From Pleomorphomonas koreensis DSM 23070 (GTDB lineage: Bacteria; Pseudomonadota; Alphaproteobacteria; Rhizobiales; Pleomorphomonadaceae), in assembly GCF_000425185.1 (NCBI RefSeq), contig NZ_AULH01000005.1, forward strand, positions 1 through 64,000: DNA of 64,000 nt, given 5' to 3'. This document shows, piece after piece, positions 7,347-16,914 of the stretch. Within the stretch, counting starts at the first letter, position 1, and each line of letters starts with the position of its first letter. The notes beneath the pieces were generated by a model. That model was not told the DNA's origin. It saw only the letters and a program-made list of their open reading frames with translations, and did no database searches. The position numbers were made by a program, and so were the translations under genes.

Positions 7347-10300
7347 TCTACACCTCTCTGGCCATCATGAGCTGCGATAGCCGACACGACCGCCTCGATA
7401 TCTTCGTCCGACAAGAATGGTGCCTGTGCGAAAACGGTTGAGGGTTCACCGCTCAGTCGCGCGGCCAAATGTCCGAGGCCAAGCAGGCTTTCGGCGCCCT
7501 TCGTGCCCAAGGCGATCTCCGACGTTCCTGTGCTCGCCACCTTGAGGATGAGCCGGTTGCCCAGGTTGTCACGAAGCTGAACAGGCATGACTCCGGCATC
7601 AGGCCGCTGTGCGGCAAACACTAAATGTATGCCGGCAGCCCGCGCTTTCACCCCGAGCCTCGAAACAATCGAGGTAACGGCACTTTTGTAGTCCTCGGTG
7701 AGCATCCATTCGGCGAACTCGTCATGGACGAGGAATTTCATTGGCAGGCGCTCTTCCGGCACTGCCTTGGTGTTAAACGACCGTATGTCGCGAGCTCCGT
7801 TGTCTCTGAATAGCTCGTAACGTCGATCCATTTCGACGACGAGCCCTTCCATCATCTCAATTGCTGCCGCCTGATCGGTGATGATGCCATCCTTCACATG
7901 TGGCAACCGTTCGATCGCAGAGTAATCGACGCCCATCTTCGGATCGATCAGGTGGATATGGACCAAAGCACTCGGGTTGGTCGCTGCAATGTCGAGGATT
8001 AGGGCCTGGATCAGCACAGATTTGCCGCTGCCGGTAGCACCCGCTATGAGTGTGTGCGGATCATGCTGAGATTCTCCGGCAAAAGGTCCGCCCAGATTGA
8101 GATAAAGAACTTCGCCATCGAGCTCACGCAGACCAAGCAGGAAGCTTGTGTTGAGTCCTGCTGCGTTGCGGTTCAGCGCACGGCGCGCCCAAAGATCCCA
8201 CATCGAAACGATCTGCCGCTTAGGCCTCGCCACTCCTACCACGATCTCGCCGGGCAGCGGAGAGACAGAAATCAGTCTCAGGCCATGCGTGGTCAGTAGC
8301 GCTGATTGCTTTGCCTCTATATCCTCAACACGAAGTCGGTCGCTCCCCAAAAACCGCACCAGAGCGGCGTTCGGCGTCAACCGCATACCGGCTATCCTTG
8401 CCTGCAGATTGTATCCCATAAGCGCTGTCCGCAGCCGGCCGGCTGTAGCCTCGAGCCATTGATCATCCTCGGCGGCAGCGGATTGAATTTGCCCTGCTCG
8501 CCGGGACACCATTTCGGCAAAACTCTCATCGCTCCCCGGCTTGATAAGCGCCTTCGTCTCTTGCGCATCGTGCTGACGCAAAGCAGGCTCAGATGCCGTA
8601 CAATCACCACGTTCACCTACACTAGATTGGGCAATGTATGATGTGTCGGGTCCTCCTTCTAGAGCGATCGAAGGCGGCGTGTTTGGCGCGAGAGAAGGAT
8701 TTGGAATTGGTGAACTGGCAGCCGGTCGAGCGTCAGCTCCTTTCGCCAAAACTCCCGCGGTAGTCCACCGGACACGCGCCGCCGGAACGCGGAACTCGGA
8801 TCTCTCCCATGGCCTGCGATCTCCGAGCGAACTTCTGATCGGCATCAAGGAATCGAAAGCCTCATACGCCTTAATCAACTGTCGAAGACCCTCGCGGGCG
8901 TAGACCTCTTGCAGACCATGAACCTCGGCGACCTCGTCTTGGTCGCCAGCAGAACCTGTTGTCGTCTCAGCCGGCCCAGATACAAAGATATGCGAGTATC
9001 CTTTTAGATCGATCTCGACCGTGCCGTTTCGGATTCCGTTCCTCACCTCTTCAAGTGAAAAGCTCGAACTGAGGGCTGAAGGTTCATCAAGCAGGATGTC
9101 GGCCAGACGGGAAAGCCAAAGATCACGGTCAAGACGTCCCGGATCGCCAAACAGCGCGTCCTCAATCCTCCGCATGGTCTGTCGCAATTGTTGACCAGAA
9201 TGGCGTTTCGCTTCGGCTAGGCCATTGGCTTCGACATACTTCGCTTCCGTCACAATCACGCAAAGGCGTGGCTGCCCATCGAGGCTCGGGCTCACGCTAA
9301 GCGCGAGGATGTCCGCGATTCCTTCCTCTCGCTGACCCAACCATTGCGCGTAGTCGTCTAGGAGAAACCACGATGCTGGCCGCTTCAGAAACTCCTCGGC
9401 GACAAGTGCGCGACTGAGAACCAGGCCAATCAGCTCGCCCGCCGATACCCCACGCTTGGCAGCCCGCAAGATCACATCCCCGGAGATGGCCGTCGCATCG
9501 GCAATCATCCGGTCCGCGAGCGCAGTGAGGCGATCGTCACCAAGCCCCAAACTGAGTTGATCCAAACGGCGCCTAACGAGCACCGGCAATACCCGCAGGT
9601 CAGACGTCGAGGACACAACCATGTTGCGACCGTGTGTCCTCTCACGCCGATATCGAATGACCTTGATGCCTTGAGCTGCGAGCTGCCGCTTGTCGAGAAG
9701 GTCGTCATACGTCGCAACCCACTCTGCCAAACCATGAACATCTTCGAACATGGCTTCAAGGCCATGATCTTGCAACGAGATCTGACGGGCAGGAAGGTAG
9801 TGTTCATTGTCGCGATGCGACTGTTTGCGGATCACGGCTGCCAGTGCGTCAAGATAGGACCAGCCGACCCGAGGTTGGCGTGGCGAAACCAGATAGTTGG
9901 TCGCTGTGAGCTGTTCCTCTCCCACCACTCTCCTGTAGGACCAGCGAGGCGGAACGTGATCAAGGATCAGTGGGTCCGTCACGTCGTTACGGGGCACGGA
10001 GAACCAGGACTCCCGCGCCTGTCTCGAGACGACATCATGAAGGAAAGCAACATCGACGCTACGTTCGTCAGGCGCTCGTCGCCCTATGCTGCCGTCAAGC
10101 ATCACGCCGATCCTGAGCTTGGACATGAAGTTGAGCGACGTTTCACTCACGACAATGGCGTCAGGGTCGCTCCCCGATTGTTCCAGCAGGTCGGTATAAA
10201 CTTTGTTGAGCTTCGAGCGATCTCTATGACGCACGAGAACGTTGCAATGGACTTCGTCCTCATGCAATGCCCCCAATGCGTTGACGGTGGCCACCGGCAG

Positions 10301-12706
10301 GCCCGCTGCGTCGCAGTTGTAGAGCATGATGCCAAGGTTCGCCCGCTCGTGCGGCTGCAGGTCGAGGTAACGGCCAATCAGGCCTCGGATCTCGCGTGCG
10401 GCTTCAGCCGGGTCGACGTCCGTAGATGCCTCCGAGGAGTCACGAACTGGCCTTTCCATCAGGCTGTAGTCGTTGAGCGTGCTCGTCTCCGTGAGCAGAA
10501 CGGCTTCGCCGCCCGTGAACCCAGGCACGGCCTCCGGATAGTAAGGATGTCCAAGTTCGGCGCGTAGATCGGCAAAGAAGAGGCGCTGATCACCGAAGTT
10601 CACCTCCTGAGCCTTGAGTAGGTGATCGACAAGTCCACAGAACGATCGCATCTTGACCGCCGTTGCCGCCATTCGCATGGGGTGCCAGGGCGCTACGATC
10701 GCGGACGGAACAGCGCCAGCTATTTGTACGGTGCCGATCCTGAGTATGGGCTCCCACAAGTCGCGACGGTTCAGATCGCCGGGTGCTGACTTTCGAAGGT
10801 GCTCAAGAAGGTTGCCGTAAAGATCAACCTGATCAAGCTGCGGCGTTCCGCCCATGCCATTGGATCGCCAATCCTTAATCGCTGCCGTGTACCCCGCGAC
10901 GAACTCAGTCCAAGCTTTCCCAATTTCCTCGCGGGCAAACGCGGAAATGCGATCGGAGGCAACCGCTGCCTTGAGGACTCTGGGCAGAGTCTTGTGCAGG
11001 TTCTCTATATTGGTCGAACGGGGAACCAGGGATCCCGCATCCTGGCGGAAGGATGGCTGCAGCGTGCCCACGTCTGCGAGCGACACCGATTGCATAGCGC
11101 CCTTCTTGCTGACCAGCATGCGCGATACCTCGGCTATGCCGAACGGATTCTTTTCAAGTCGAGCAAGGTCGTCGGGCAGTGCTAGGCCGATGGCATTCGG
11201 CTCTCCGCGCCAGATTAGTTGGACGACGTTTTTCTCCGCCGCTGAACCATCTCCCGCCGCAAGTGTAAGGTCAAACTTGATCTGGATATTGGCTCGCGAT
11301 GTGGAGACGTTTTCGCGGAACTTCCGCCTCTTTCGCGCGGCTTCAAGCAGTGTCTCGAACTCAAATATGTACGGCGTATCCCAGGTCACCGCTTCCGGAA
11401 GCGTATTGGGCAAGCCCTTGTATTTAACGCTAAAGGCACGCGCAACGTCGGTATTCATATCCAACCATTGCGTCTTTGTCCGGCGCGAGGATCGGATGTC
11501 GATCCGGCGGGGCATCTTGAGAGTGCCCAACTGTGCAAAAAGACGCTCAACGCTACGGACCAGCCCATCCAAGAAATCCGTGCATTCAATTGGCCGCCCG
11601 TAGATAAATCTCTCCCATTTTGCCCGCAACTGCCGGTTTGTGGCTAGGTCTTCTCGATGAGCTTCGAAGAAATCGCGGTCGTCCTCCCTCGACTCCTTAA
11701 GGGACCTGCCCTTGAGATCACCGAGGTACGACTTGTCGGCATCACTCAATCGATCGGGACACTCATAATCGAAGAACTGAGCCGTTTCTTCCGGAAGTTT
11801 CAGCTTCTTCAGCTTGAGGCCGTTAAATACGAGCAGGATGTTATCCTGCTCCCATTCGAGTTCAGCGAGCTTTTCGGTCTCCTCGCTCCACCTAGCCGGT
11901 GAGGCAATGAAGGCCTCAATCGTTGGGTGCAGTTCCGTTGCTATCTCTTCCCGAACGGTTTCAAACTGTTCTTGCAGTTCCCCGGATTCGATCGGTTGGC
12001 GATTGGGTCGCTGTTTCGAAAGCAACGGTCTGCGATCGCTGATCAGTTTGTCGTAGAGGCGGCGCCACCGGCTTTGCTGCTGAAGATCCTTCGGCCGTTG
12101 CGATCGAAAATATCCTGTGTCGCGCGGCAACTGGAGGGCCGGCAACGCCCATCCGAGTGCATCCACGACGGGCAGCGACATGCACTCGACGGCCTCACGA
12201 GTCATCGCGACATAGTTGCTGAGTTGCGCGAGCGGCCAATCATCAGCGCTGGACAAGGCCTTCAAAGCTGTCTGCCATGTATCGATATGCTCCGGTGGCA
12301 GCCCAAGACTATCTGATGCGGGCAGAACCCAATACGTCGGTCCTTCCTTGAGCTCCTTTGCGCCAATCAAGGCAACATCATGGAGCGAGGCGCCCTGATC
12401 ATCGTCAGTGTTCGCGATGAGCAGTGCAGGATGCACGCACTCTGCATGCCGCCATGCGACTGTCCTCTCATCTGTGAGTACGGCTTCCGGGAGGCCCTGG
12501 CCATCCACCAATGCACGAGGGACGGCGATCTTGACGCGAGATTGGACGGAATTATCTGCCACCAATTGTCTGACAATTGCCGCAACCTGCGGACCAGTGA
12601 GGCGATCAAGCATGAAGCGAGCAGTCCCGCTATCGGGTCCGACACTCCGCAGGCGCTCCTCAAGCGCGGCGACTCCGGCAGCGCCAATGAGATCGAGCGC
12701 GTTCAT
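7343..12706 (-). CDS. sspH: SspH/DptH-like protein: FtsK/HerA-type ATPase with PD-(D/E)XK-like nuclease signature
   Basis: The 1787-residue protein ends in an FtsK/HerA-type translocase domain. Walker A GATGSGKS is at about 1556-1563, Walker B MKFLVHDEF at about 1656-1664 and FAAQRPDAG soon after. Around residues 1130-1157 there is GIADILAL followed by VIVTEAKY, that is D-X21-EAK on hydrophobic strands, the pattern of a PD-(D/E)XK nuclease. The first 1100 residues show no motif I know. Size and architecture fit DptH/SspH, the large subunit of PT-linked restriction modules that attack unmodified DNA. The nuclease call is my inference from the motif. The start overlaps the sspG stop by 4 nt. 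Confidence 0.75.
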   Translation of the reverse strand: MNALDLIGAAGVAALEERLRSVGPDSGTARFMLDRLTGPQVAAIVRQLVADNSVQSRVKIAVPRALVDGQGLPEAVLTDERTVAWRHAECVHPALLIANTDDDQGASLHDVALIGAKELKEGPTYWVLPASDSLGLPPEHIDTWQTALKALSSADDWPLAQLSNYVAMTREAVECMSLPVVDALGWALPALQLPRDTGYFRSQRPKDLQQQSRWRRLYDKLISDRRPLLSKQRPNRQPIESGELQEQFETVREEIATELHPTIEAFIASPARWSEETEKLAELEWEQDNILLVFNGLKLKKLKLPEETAQFFDYECPDRLSDADKSYLGDLKGRSLKESREDDRDFFEAHREDLATNRQLRAKWERFIYGRPIECTDFLDGLVRSVERLFAQLGTLKMPRRIDIRSSRRTKTQWLDMNTDVARAFSVKYKGLPNTLPEAVTWDTPYIFEFETLLEAARKRRKFRENVSTSRANIQIKFDLTLAAGDGSAAEKNVVQLIWRGEPNAIGLALPDDLARLEKNPFGIAEVSRMLVSKKGAMQSVSLADVGTLQPSFRQDAGSLVPRSTNIENLHKTLPRVLKAAVASDRISAFAREEIGKAWTEFVAGYTAAIKDWRSNGMGGTPQLDQVDLYGNLLEHLRKSAPGDLNRRDLWEPILRIGTVQIAGAVPSAIVAPWHPMRMAATAVKMRSFCGLVDHLLKAQEVNFGDQRLFFADLRAELGHPYYPEAVPGFTGGEAVLLTETSTLNDYSLMERPVRDSSEASTDVDPAEAAREIRGLIGRYLDLQPHERANLGIMLYNCDAAGLPVATVNALGALHEDEVHCNVLVRHRDRSKLNKVYTDLLEQSGSDPDAIVVSETSLNFMSKLRIGVMLDGSIGRRAPDERSVDVAFLHDVVSRQARESWFSVPRNDVTDPLILDHVPPRWSYRRVVGEEQLTATNYLVSPRQPRVGWSYLDALAAVIRKQSHRDNEHYLPARQISLQDHGLEAMFEDVHGLAEWVATYDDLLDKRQLAAQGIKVIRYRRERTHGRNMVVSSTSDLRVLPVLVRRRLDQLSLGLGDDRLTALADRMIADATAISGDVILRAAKRGVSAGELIGLVLSRALVAEEFLKRPASWFLLDDYAQWLGQREEGIADILALSVSPSLDGQPRLCVIVTEAKYVEANGLAEAKRHSGQQLRQTMRRIEDALFGDPGRLDRDLWLSRLADILLDEPSALSSSFSLEEVRNGIRNGTVEIDLKGYSHIFVSGPAETTTGSAGDQDEVAEVHGLQEVYAREGLRQLIKAYEAFDSLMPIRSSLGDRRPWERSEFRVPAARVRWTTAGVLAKGADARPAASSPIPNPSLAPNTPPSIALEGGPDTSYIAQSSVGERGDCTASEPALRQHDAQETKALIKPGSDESFAEMVSRRAGQIQSAAAEDDQWLEATAGRLRTALMGYNLQARIAGMRLTPNAALVRFLGSDRLRVEDIEAKQSALLTTHGLRLISVSPLPGEIVVGVARPKRQIVSMWDLWARRALNRNAAGLNTSFLLGLRELDGEVLYLNLGGPFAGESQHDPHTLIAGATGSGKSVLIQALILDIAATNPSALVHIHLIDPKMGVDYSAIERLPHVKDGIITDQAAAIEMMEGLVVEMDRRYELFRDNGARDIRSFNTKAVPEERLPMKFLVHDEFAEWMLTEDYKSAVTSIVSRLGVKARAAGIHLVFAAQRPDAGVMPVQLRDNLGNRLILKVASTGTSEIALGTKGAESLLGLGHLAARLSGEPSTVFAQAPFLSDEDIEAVVSAIAAHDGQRGVD

Positions 12707-14244
12707 GCTCTTACCTCGCGGCGAAACGGGTTTTGGACATAGGCCGCCGAGTCCGATAGACGATTGAGCAACCCGAGACTAATAAGCCGTTCCTCTAGTC
12801 GCCGGGCATTGTCGGAAAAGTCCTCTTGGTCAGCTTTACCCGCGCCGATGATGCTCGCAGCTTGTTGATCTCCGATCACAATGCCATAGCGGGTGTAGAG
12901 CTTGGTGAGAAAGTCCTTGAACTCCATACGTTCTGTGACACAGCATACCACAAGCGACTTGAGTAGACGGTCAGTCGGCGCATATCGAACGCGCCGGCTA
13001 GAGCGGCGGGAGCTCAGCCCGATCTGCCGTGCCCAGGTGGAATGAACCTTGCCGACATGCTGTCCATGCCGGATCTTTGCTCTGCTTACGAGTTCCGCAA
13101 TCAGGTCTCGCGGATTGCTCACCCCGGTAGGGAGATCGTCGGGGTCCGGCCAGTCGAACTGGCGTGCCAAAACCTCAGCCGCACTCAGCACAGCATCATC
13201 TGATGCAACGGCAACCTGCCACTCGTGAGAGGTTTCAGCATTGCGCACGTATTGCTCTATGGCCAAGACTGGTAGCCCATTGTTGCTCTGAAAGGAATCT
13301 GCCGCTAGGTCGCGCACCACGGTTTTTCGGGGTGAGACTATCTCGCAGATCATCGTAATCGGCACCGCTTCGAGGAATTCGCGCGCGCGCTCAAGCTGGT
13401 ATCGAACAAGGTTCAGTCCCGTGATGTTCACGATGTACGGCAGGGCGTCAAAAACTGATATCGGGCTGTCCAGAATGGCGATCCAATCATCGGCGAGCTG
13501 ATCGAAGATCGAGTGAGTCGAGCAGGGCAGATAAGCGCCCGGGCGATCGCGCTCTGCGAATTGCGGCTCGCCCTGCAACGCCGCCACCAATCGGTCGTAA
13601 ACGGTTGGCTGCTCGAATAGCTTTTCGACCAGCCGTTTCTTGAGTTCGGCAGCTCGCTTTGATCTGCAAAGCATCAGATAGAGAACTTCGCCTGTTCGAG
13701 CAAAAAAGCGCCTGTCGGTCGAGACACCAGATGCCGTCACGGCAACGTCTTCGTAGAGCGCGCTGGGACCAAACGGGAAAACAAACTTTGAACTCCAGCG
13801 CTTGTTACTGGCTCCTTCGATCGCCGAAGACTGCAAGAATCCCACAACGGATGCAAAATCGTCGAAGGTGTCGAAGCAGCTACGGAGGTAACTAAAATCC
13901 CGGCTCTCCAAACCACCGGCATTCCGTTCCATCAGCTCCAGCCATTTGGTCCAAGCTGCATCATCGGAAAGATGCTCGGCCCCGATGGTCAAGAGATAGG
14001 GGTTATTGAAGATGAGATTGCGCAACCGCAATTGGGTCTGCGGACGATAGGAGAGAGCATTAAGTTCGTGTTCCACCAATGCACGGCCAGCGAGTTGTTC
14101 GGCCCTCAACACCCCCAAGAACTCAAGTAGGATCAGCCACGGCGTTTGTTCATCATGCAGGCGGTGCCCCCAGATCGCTTCGTCGACCCAGAATGCGGGA
14201 CCAGTGCGGTCCTCATGAGAGATTGGGCGTTTCAGAATCTCCAT
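12703..14244 (-). CDS. sspG: SspG/DptG-like subunit of the PT-linked restriction module
   Basis: The 513-residue protein has no motif I can name. Early segments TGPAFWVDEAIWG and TPWLILLEFL look like a conserved N-terminal core. The last 100 residues (RMEFKDFLTKLY to the end) resemble a winged-helix-like bundle, judged only from residue pattern. The name comes from position: it lies between an SspF-type ATPase (2-nt gap) and the SspH-type translocase (4-nt overlap), where SspG or DptG sits in known loci. It is probably a structural subunit of the SspFGH complex. Confidence 0.6.
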   Translation of the reverse strand: MEILKRPISHEDRTGPAFWVDEAIWGHRLHDEQTPWLILLEFLGVLRAEQLAGRALVEHELNALSYRPQTQLRLRNLIFNNPYLLTIGAEHLSDDAAWTKWLELMERNAGGLESRDFSYLRSCFDTFDDFASVVGFLQSSAIEGASNKRWSSKFVFPFGPSALYEDVAVTASGVSTDRRFFARTGEVLYLMLCRSKRAAELKKRLVEKLFEQPTVYDRLVAALQGEPQFAERDRPGAYLPCSTHSIFDQLADDWIAILDSPISVFDALPYIVNITGLNLVRYQLERAREFLEAVPITMICEIVSPRKTVVRDLAADSFQSNNGLPVLAIEQYVRNAETSHEWQVAVASDDAVLSAAEVLARQFDWPDPDDLPTGVSNPRDLIAELVSRAKIRHGQHVGKVHSTWARQIGLSSRRSSRRVRYAPTDRLLKSLVVCCVTERMEFKDFLTKLYTRYGIVIGDQQAASIIGAGKADQEDFSDNARRLEERLISLGLLNRLSDSAAYVQNPFRREVRA

Positions 14245-14246
14245 CG

Positions 14247-16067
14247 CTAGAGCCTCACTGTAACGCTACGCGACGAAGCCCTGCCGTCGGGATTGAGGTC
14301 GATGAACTTGAGGACAATGCCATCGCTGCGCTCATCACCATCGAGGGCGCGGCGCCGTTCGACGGCACTTAAGAGCCTAGCCTTGAAGGCGAGAAGGTCC
14401 TCATGACATTCGAGCGAAAAGCTCGTAGGTAGTGCGCCCTCGGCCACGCGTCCCAAGAATTCAAATCGAGTCGTCGAAAGCTGTAAAGTGACCACAGGCG
14501 GGTCCTCGCCGCGCGCGAGCCTGACTTGGAGCTCCATGCCACCTGCGCCATTATTAAGGAGCGCGACCTCCTCGCCGCCACGACGAGCAACGGAAATGAA
14601 CTCCTCCAAGAGTGGACTCGTTCTCGATTGAGATTGGCTTCCTGAACTTGCAAGAACGAGCTCGTCCTGATTCTGAATTAGCATGCCGGTGAACACGCGG
14701 TTCAAGCCGCGCATGAGCATTGGCATCACCTGTCTTGGTAATGGTCGTTTGTCAGCGAATGCGCGAATGGTCTCTAGATAAAGGCCCGCATACCGAAAGA
14801 CTGTCAGGTCCCATAAACCTAAGATATCCGCTAGCTCATCAGAAATAGTGAAAAAGAGTCGCTGACGCTGCTCACGGAGCAACCCGAGAAAGCGGGCGAC
14901 TGCTTTTGGATCGTCACCCTCAAGATAAGACTGCTGTACCCGCCTGTAGGCGGGCGTCTCGCCATAGATCTGATCCGACTGCACTAATGCTCGGTAGGTC
15001 TCTGCGAGAACCGGATCGTCGGCGCCGTACACCAGCATGTTATCGACTTTGTTGCTCGTTTCCGATCCAATCCCGAACAGATTGAGCTTTCGAAAGGGTT
15101 CGGTTCGTTCCGCTCGACTAGGCTTCAGGTTGCCCCCGAACACATTGCGATAGGGGCTGGCGCGCTCTGCTATTCCAGCCGACACCAATTCCTCCACCTC
15201 TAGGCACGCCATCAGTCCATCTCTTGCTTCAGGATGGCCAAGAATGACATTTGTGACGAGCGACAGGACCTGCCGGATAGTGAAATGCCCCCCGTTTTGT
15301 TCGCTCGCTTCAACGAGATTACCTAGCCGACGCCTGAAGAGGCCGCTATCGTTAATGCCGGCCAGCCGTTCACGATTCTCGCGGATAGGACAGGTCTTTT
15401 CCCTTAGGGCCAGGCAGTCCTCCGGGCAGCCATCCCATCCTGGGTGCTGGGTGACCACATCAATGACCTGATCAGTCATCACTGCGGCAGCAGATCGGCT
15501 AAGATCTTTCAAATCGAGCGAGATGGCGGAATTGCCGCCATGGCCAGTCACAAGCAGATTTTCCACCACCTCGACAAGAGCCGTCGTAGTTTTGTCATTG
15601 CCCGCTGTCTTCAGCTTCTCAAGCAGCTGTCCGTGATTGGCGGCCATCAAATAGACCCTTGGGGAGTTAGGGTCCGCAACATCCCATGCCATCTGCTCGA
15701 TCAGCGGTTTGCTCTCATCGGACCGAAGTTCGCTCAGATCCTTCACAACTATGAGTTGCCGATCCCCTAAGCCAATCCGTTGAATCTTCTCTCCGGCGTT
15801 CCAATCTTCAATCGTGCCCCCGAGTTCAAGCCACACTCGCCGGCAATGATAGGTCTTTCCGTCACCGGCGGTGCCTGTGAGAATGATGGACTTGCACTCG
15901 GCCGACCTGAAGTTGTCGACGAGCCATGCAAGATGTTGGGCGGGCAGCTCGATAGGCCGGATCTTCAATCGCGCCAAAGCTCGCTGGATGGTCTCGTCGT
16001 ACATATTGTCATTGGTGGGGATGGGGCCGTAGTTCCGAAGGAACCGGATCCAATTGTTAGCCGGCAT
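14247..16067 (-). CDS. sspF: SspF/DptF-like ATPase of the PT-linked restriction module
   Basis: The 606-residue protein has a P-loop GTAGDGKT at residues 65-72 and a probable Walker B, QLIVVKDLSEL, around 104-114. A cysteine cluster, CPEDCLALREKTCP (C214, C218, C226), may bind metal. These features and the place at the head of a three-gene set ending in an FtsK/HerA giant fit DptF/SspF. The ATG at 16067 is preceded on the minus strand by GGGGGAT at 7 nt spacing. The gene opens the sspFGH operon, and its promoter must lie in 16068-16385. The reported role of SspFGH is to damage DNA lacking the phosphorothioate mark and so restrict phage; SspF's own part is not known to me. Confidence 0.7.
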   Translation of the reverse strand: MPANNWIRFLRNYGPIPTNDNMYDETIQRALARLKIRPIELPAQHLAWLVDNFRSAECKSIILTGTAGDGKTYHCRRVWLELGGTIEDWNAGEKIQRIGLGDRQLIVVKDLSELRSDESKPLIEQMAWDVADPNSPRVYLMAANHGQLLEKLKTAGNDKTTTALVEVVENLLVTGHGGNSAISLDLKDLSRSAAAVMTDQVIDVVTQHPGWDGCPEDCLALREKTCPIRENRERLAGINDSGLFRRRLGNLVEASEQNGGHFTIRQVLSLVTNVILGHPEARDGLMACLEVEELVSAGIAERASPYRNVFGGNLKPSRAERTEPFRKLNLFGIGSETSNKVDNMLVYGADDPVLAETYRALVQSDQIYGETPAYRRVQQSYLEGDDPKAVARFLGLLREQRQRLFFTISDELADILGLWDLTVFRYAGLYLETIRAFADKRPLPRQVMPMLMRGLNRVFTGMLIQNQDELVLASSGSQSQSRTSPLLEEFISVARRGGEEVALLNNGAGGMELQVRLARGEDPPVVTLQLSTTRFEFLGRVAEGALPTSFSLECHEDLLAFKARLLSAVERRRALDGDERSDGIVLKFIDLNPDGRASSRSVTVRL

Positions 16068-16385
16068 GCACTATCCCCCACGACTGCCGCCTCGCGTGGA
16101 CACCGTTCTGGAGTTCCAGGACAGACCCATGAAATCAGTCGGCTGCAGACTACTGTAGAGCTCGCGAAACGCAATGATACAACTGACATTGCCCCATGGT
16201 AGGCCTAAACACATTATCGATCCCGCCTTTGTCGATCTCCATCGCAAGACATCCCTGAACTTAAGCGGTCCCTTTTCCACGCCATGGCAGCCTATTCGCC
16301 GCACGGCTGCGCTCGGCCTATTTTCCTGTCTCCCCTTTTAGGTCTCGATGGCTCCGCCGACTTCCCGGCACGGATCCACGAGACA
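16068..16385. other. Divergent intergenic region upstream of sspFGH
   Basis: These 318 bp separate the minus-strand sspFGH operon from the plus-strand small genes leading to the recombinase. The region should hold the sspF promoter. I see no convincing -35/-10 pair and no long inverted repeat. Open frames here (for example minus-strand 16071-16304) lack family features and are left out. Confidence 0.5.
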
Positions 16386-16595
16386 ATGACGCCCAAACGG
16401 GACAGGATCAGGCTCAAGTTCTGCCCTTCCGCCAACGGCGGAAGACCGGAGACGGAGTCCCTGGCCATTGCCGACGAAGCAGTCCTTGCCCTCGCACGAC
16501 TGATCGGCCGCCAGATGGCGCGCGAGCAGTTCGAACGCGCAGTTAGGCGAGAACGCAGAACACGCAAGAAGCGAGCAGTGAATGACGATGCGTGA
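16386..16595 (+). CDS. Small basic hypothetical protein (mobile-element associated)
   Basis: A 69-residue frame starts at the ATG at 16386 (MTPKRDRIRLKF). It has a short helical segment (AVLALARLIGRQMAREQFE) and a very basic C-terminal tail. Small proteins with this LARLIGRQ-type helix are common near integrases in rhizobial mobile elements, but I cannot name a function. The frame could extend upstream to 16284, but that part is low in protein-like features. Its end overlaps the start of the next gene by 14 nt, which suggests coupled translation. Confidence 0.5.
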   Translation: MTPKRDRIRLKFCPSANGGRPETESLAIADEAVLALARLIGRQMAREQFERAVRRERRTRKKRAVNDDA

Positions 16596-16914
16596 CTCTG
16601 CCATTACAGAGCCGAACTACAAGAGTAGTTTAGACATCCTCACCTGTGAGATGCCTGTCATGCCTCGGGTCGATTCCCTCGAATTCCAGTCCAACTTCGG
16701 CGCGTTTCTGCGCCAAGCGCAGCACGAACCTGTCGAGATCACTTGGCACGGCCGCTGCGAGTTCGTGCTGATGTCGGCCGATCAATATGACTGGCTGAAG
16801 GCTGCCGCACTGCGAACCGACCTTACGGCGAATGCCCCCGATGTCGTTGTCGACGCGTTGGAGCGGGCCGAGATGGACCCGGAGCATACTGTCCTCAACG
16901 ATCTGCTGAAGTAG
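16582..16914 (+). CDS. Phd/YefM-family antitoxin-like protein, apparently without a toxin partner
   Basis: The core from residue 27 (MPRVDSLEFQSNFGAFLRQA) followed by ITWHGRCEFVLMSADQYDWL has the Phd/YefM pattern: a short helix that sets the gene back from its partner, then a strand and the LMSADQYDWL segment. These proteins repress their own promoter and neutralise a RelE- or Doc-type toxin. The start could be 16582, 16651 or 16660; the last two give a more typical N terminus. The next 288 bp contain no recognisable toxin, so this is an orphan antitoxin, a regulator, or the remnant of a pair. Confidence 0.7.
   Translation: MTMRDSAITEPNYKSSLDILTCEMPVMPRVDSLEFQSNFGAFLRQAQHEPVEITWHGRCEFVLMSADQYDWLKAAALRTDLTANAPDVVVDALERAEMDPEHTVLNDLLK

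Noticed and set aside
498-16067. BREX or canonical Dnd/Dpt identity for the defence locus
   Set aside because: There is no PglX methylase or PglZ, and no DndD or DndE. DUF4007 next to a desulfurase and a PAPS-reductase-like gene points to Ssp.
16071-16304. 77-codon minus-strand frame upstream of sspF
   Set aside because: No recognisable features or ribosome binding site; it occupies the region where the sspF promoter must lie.
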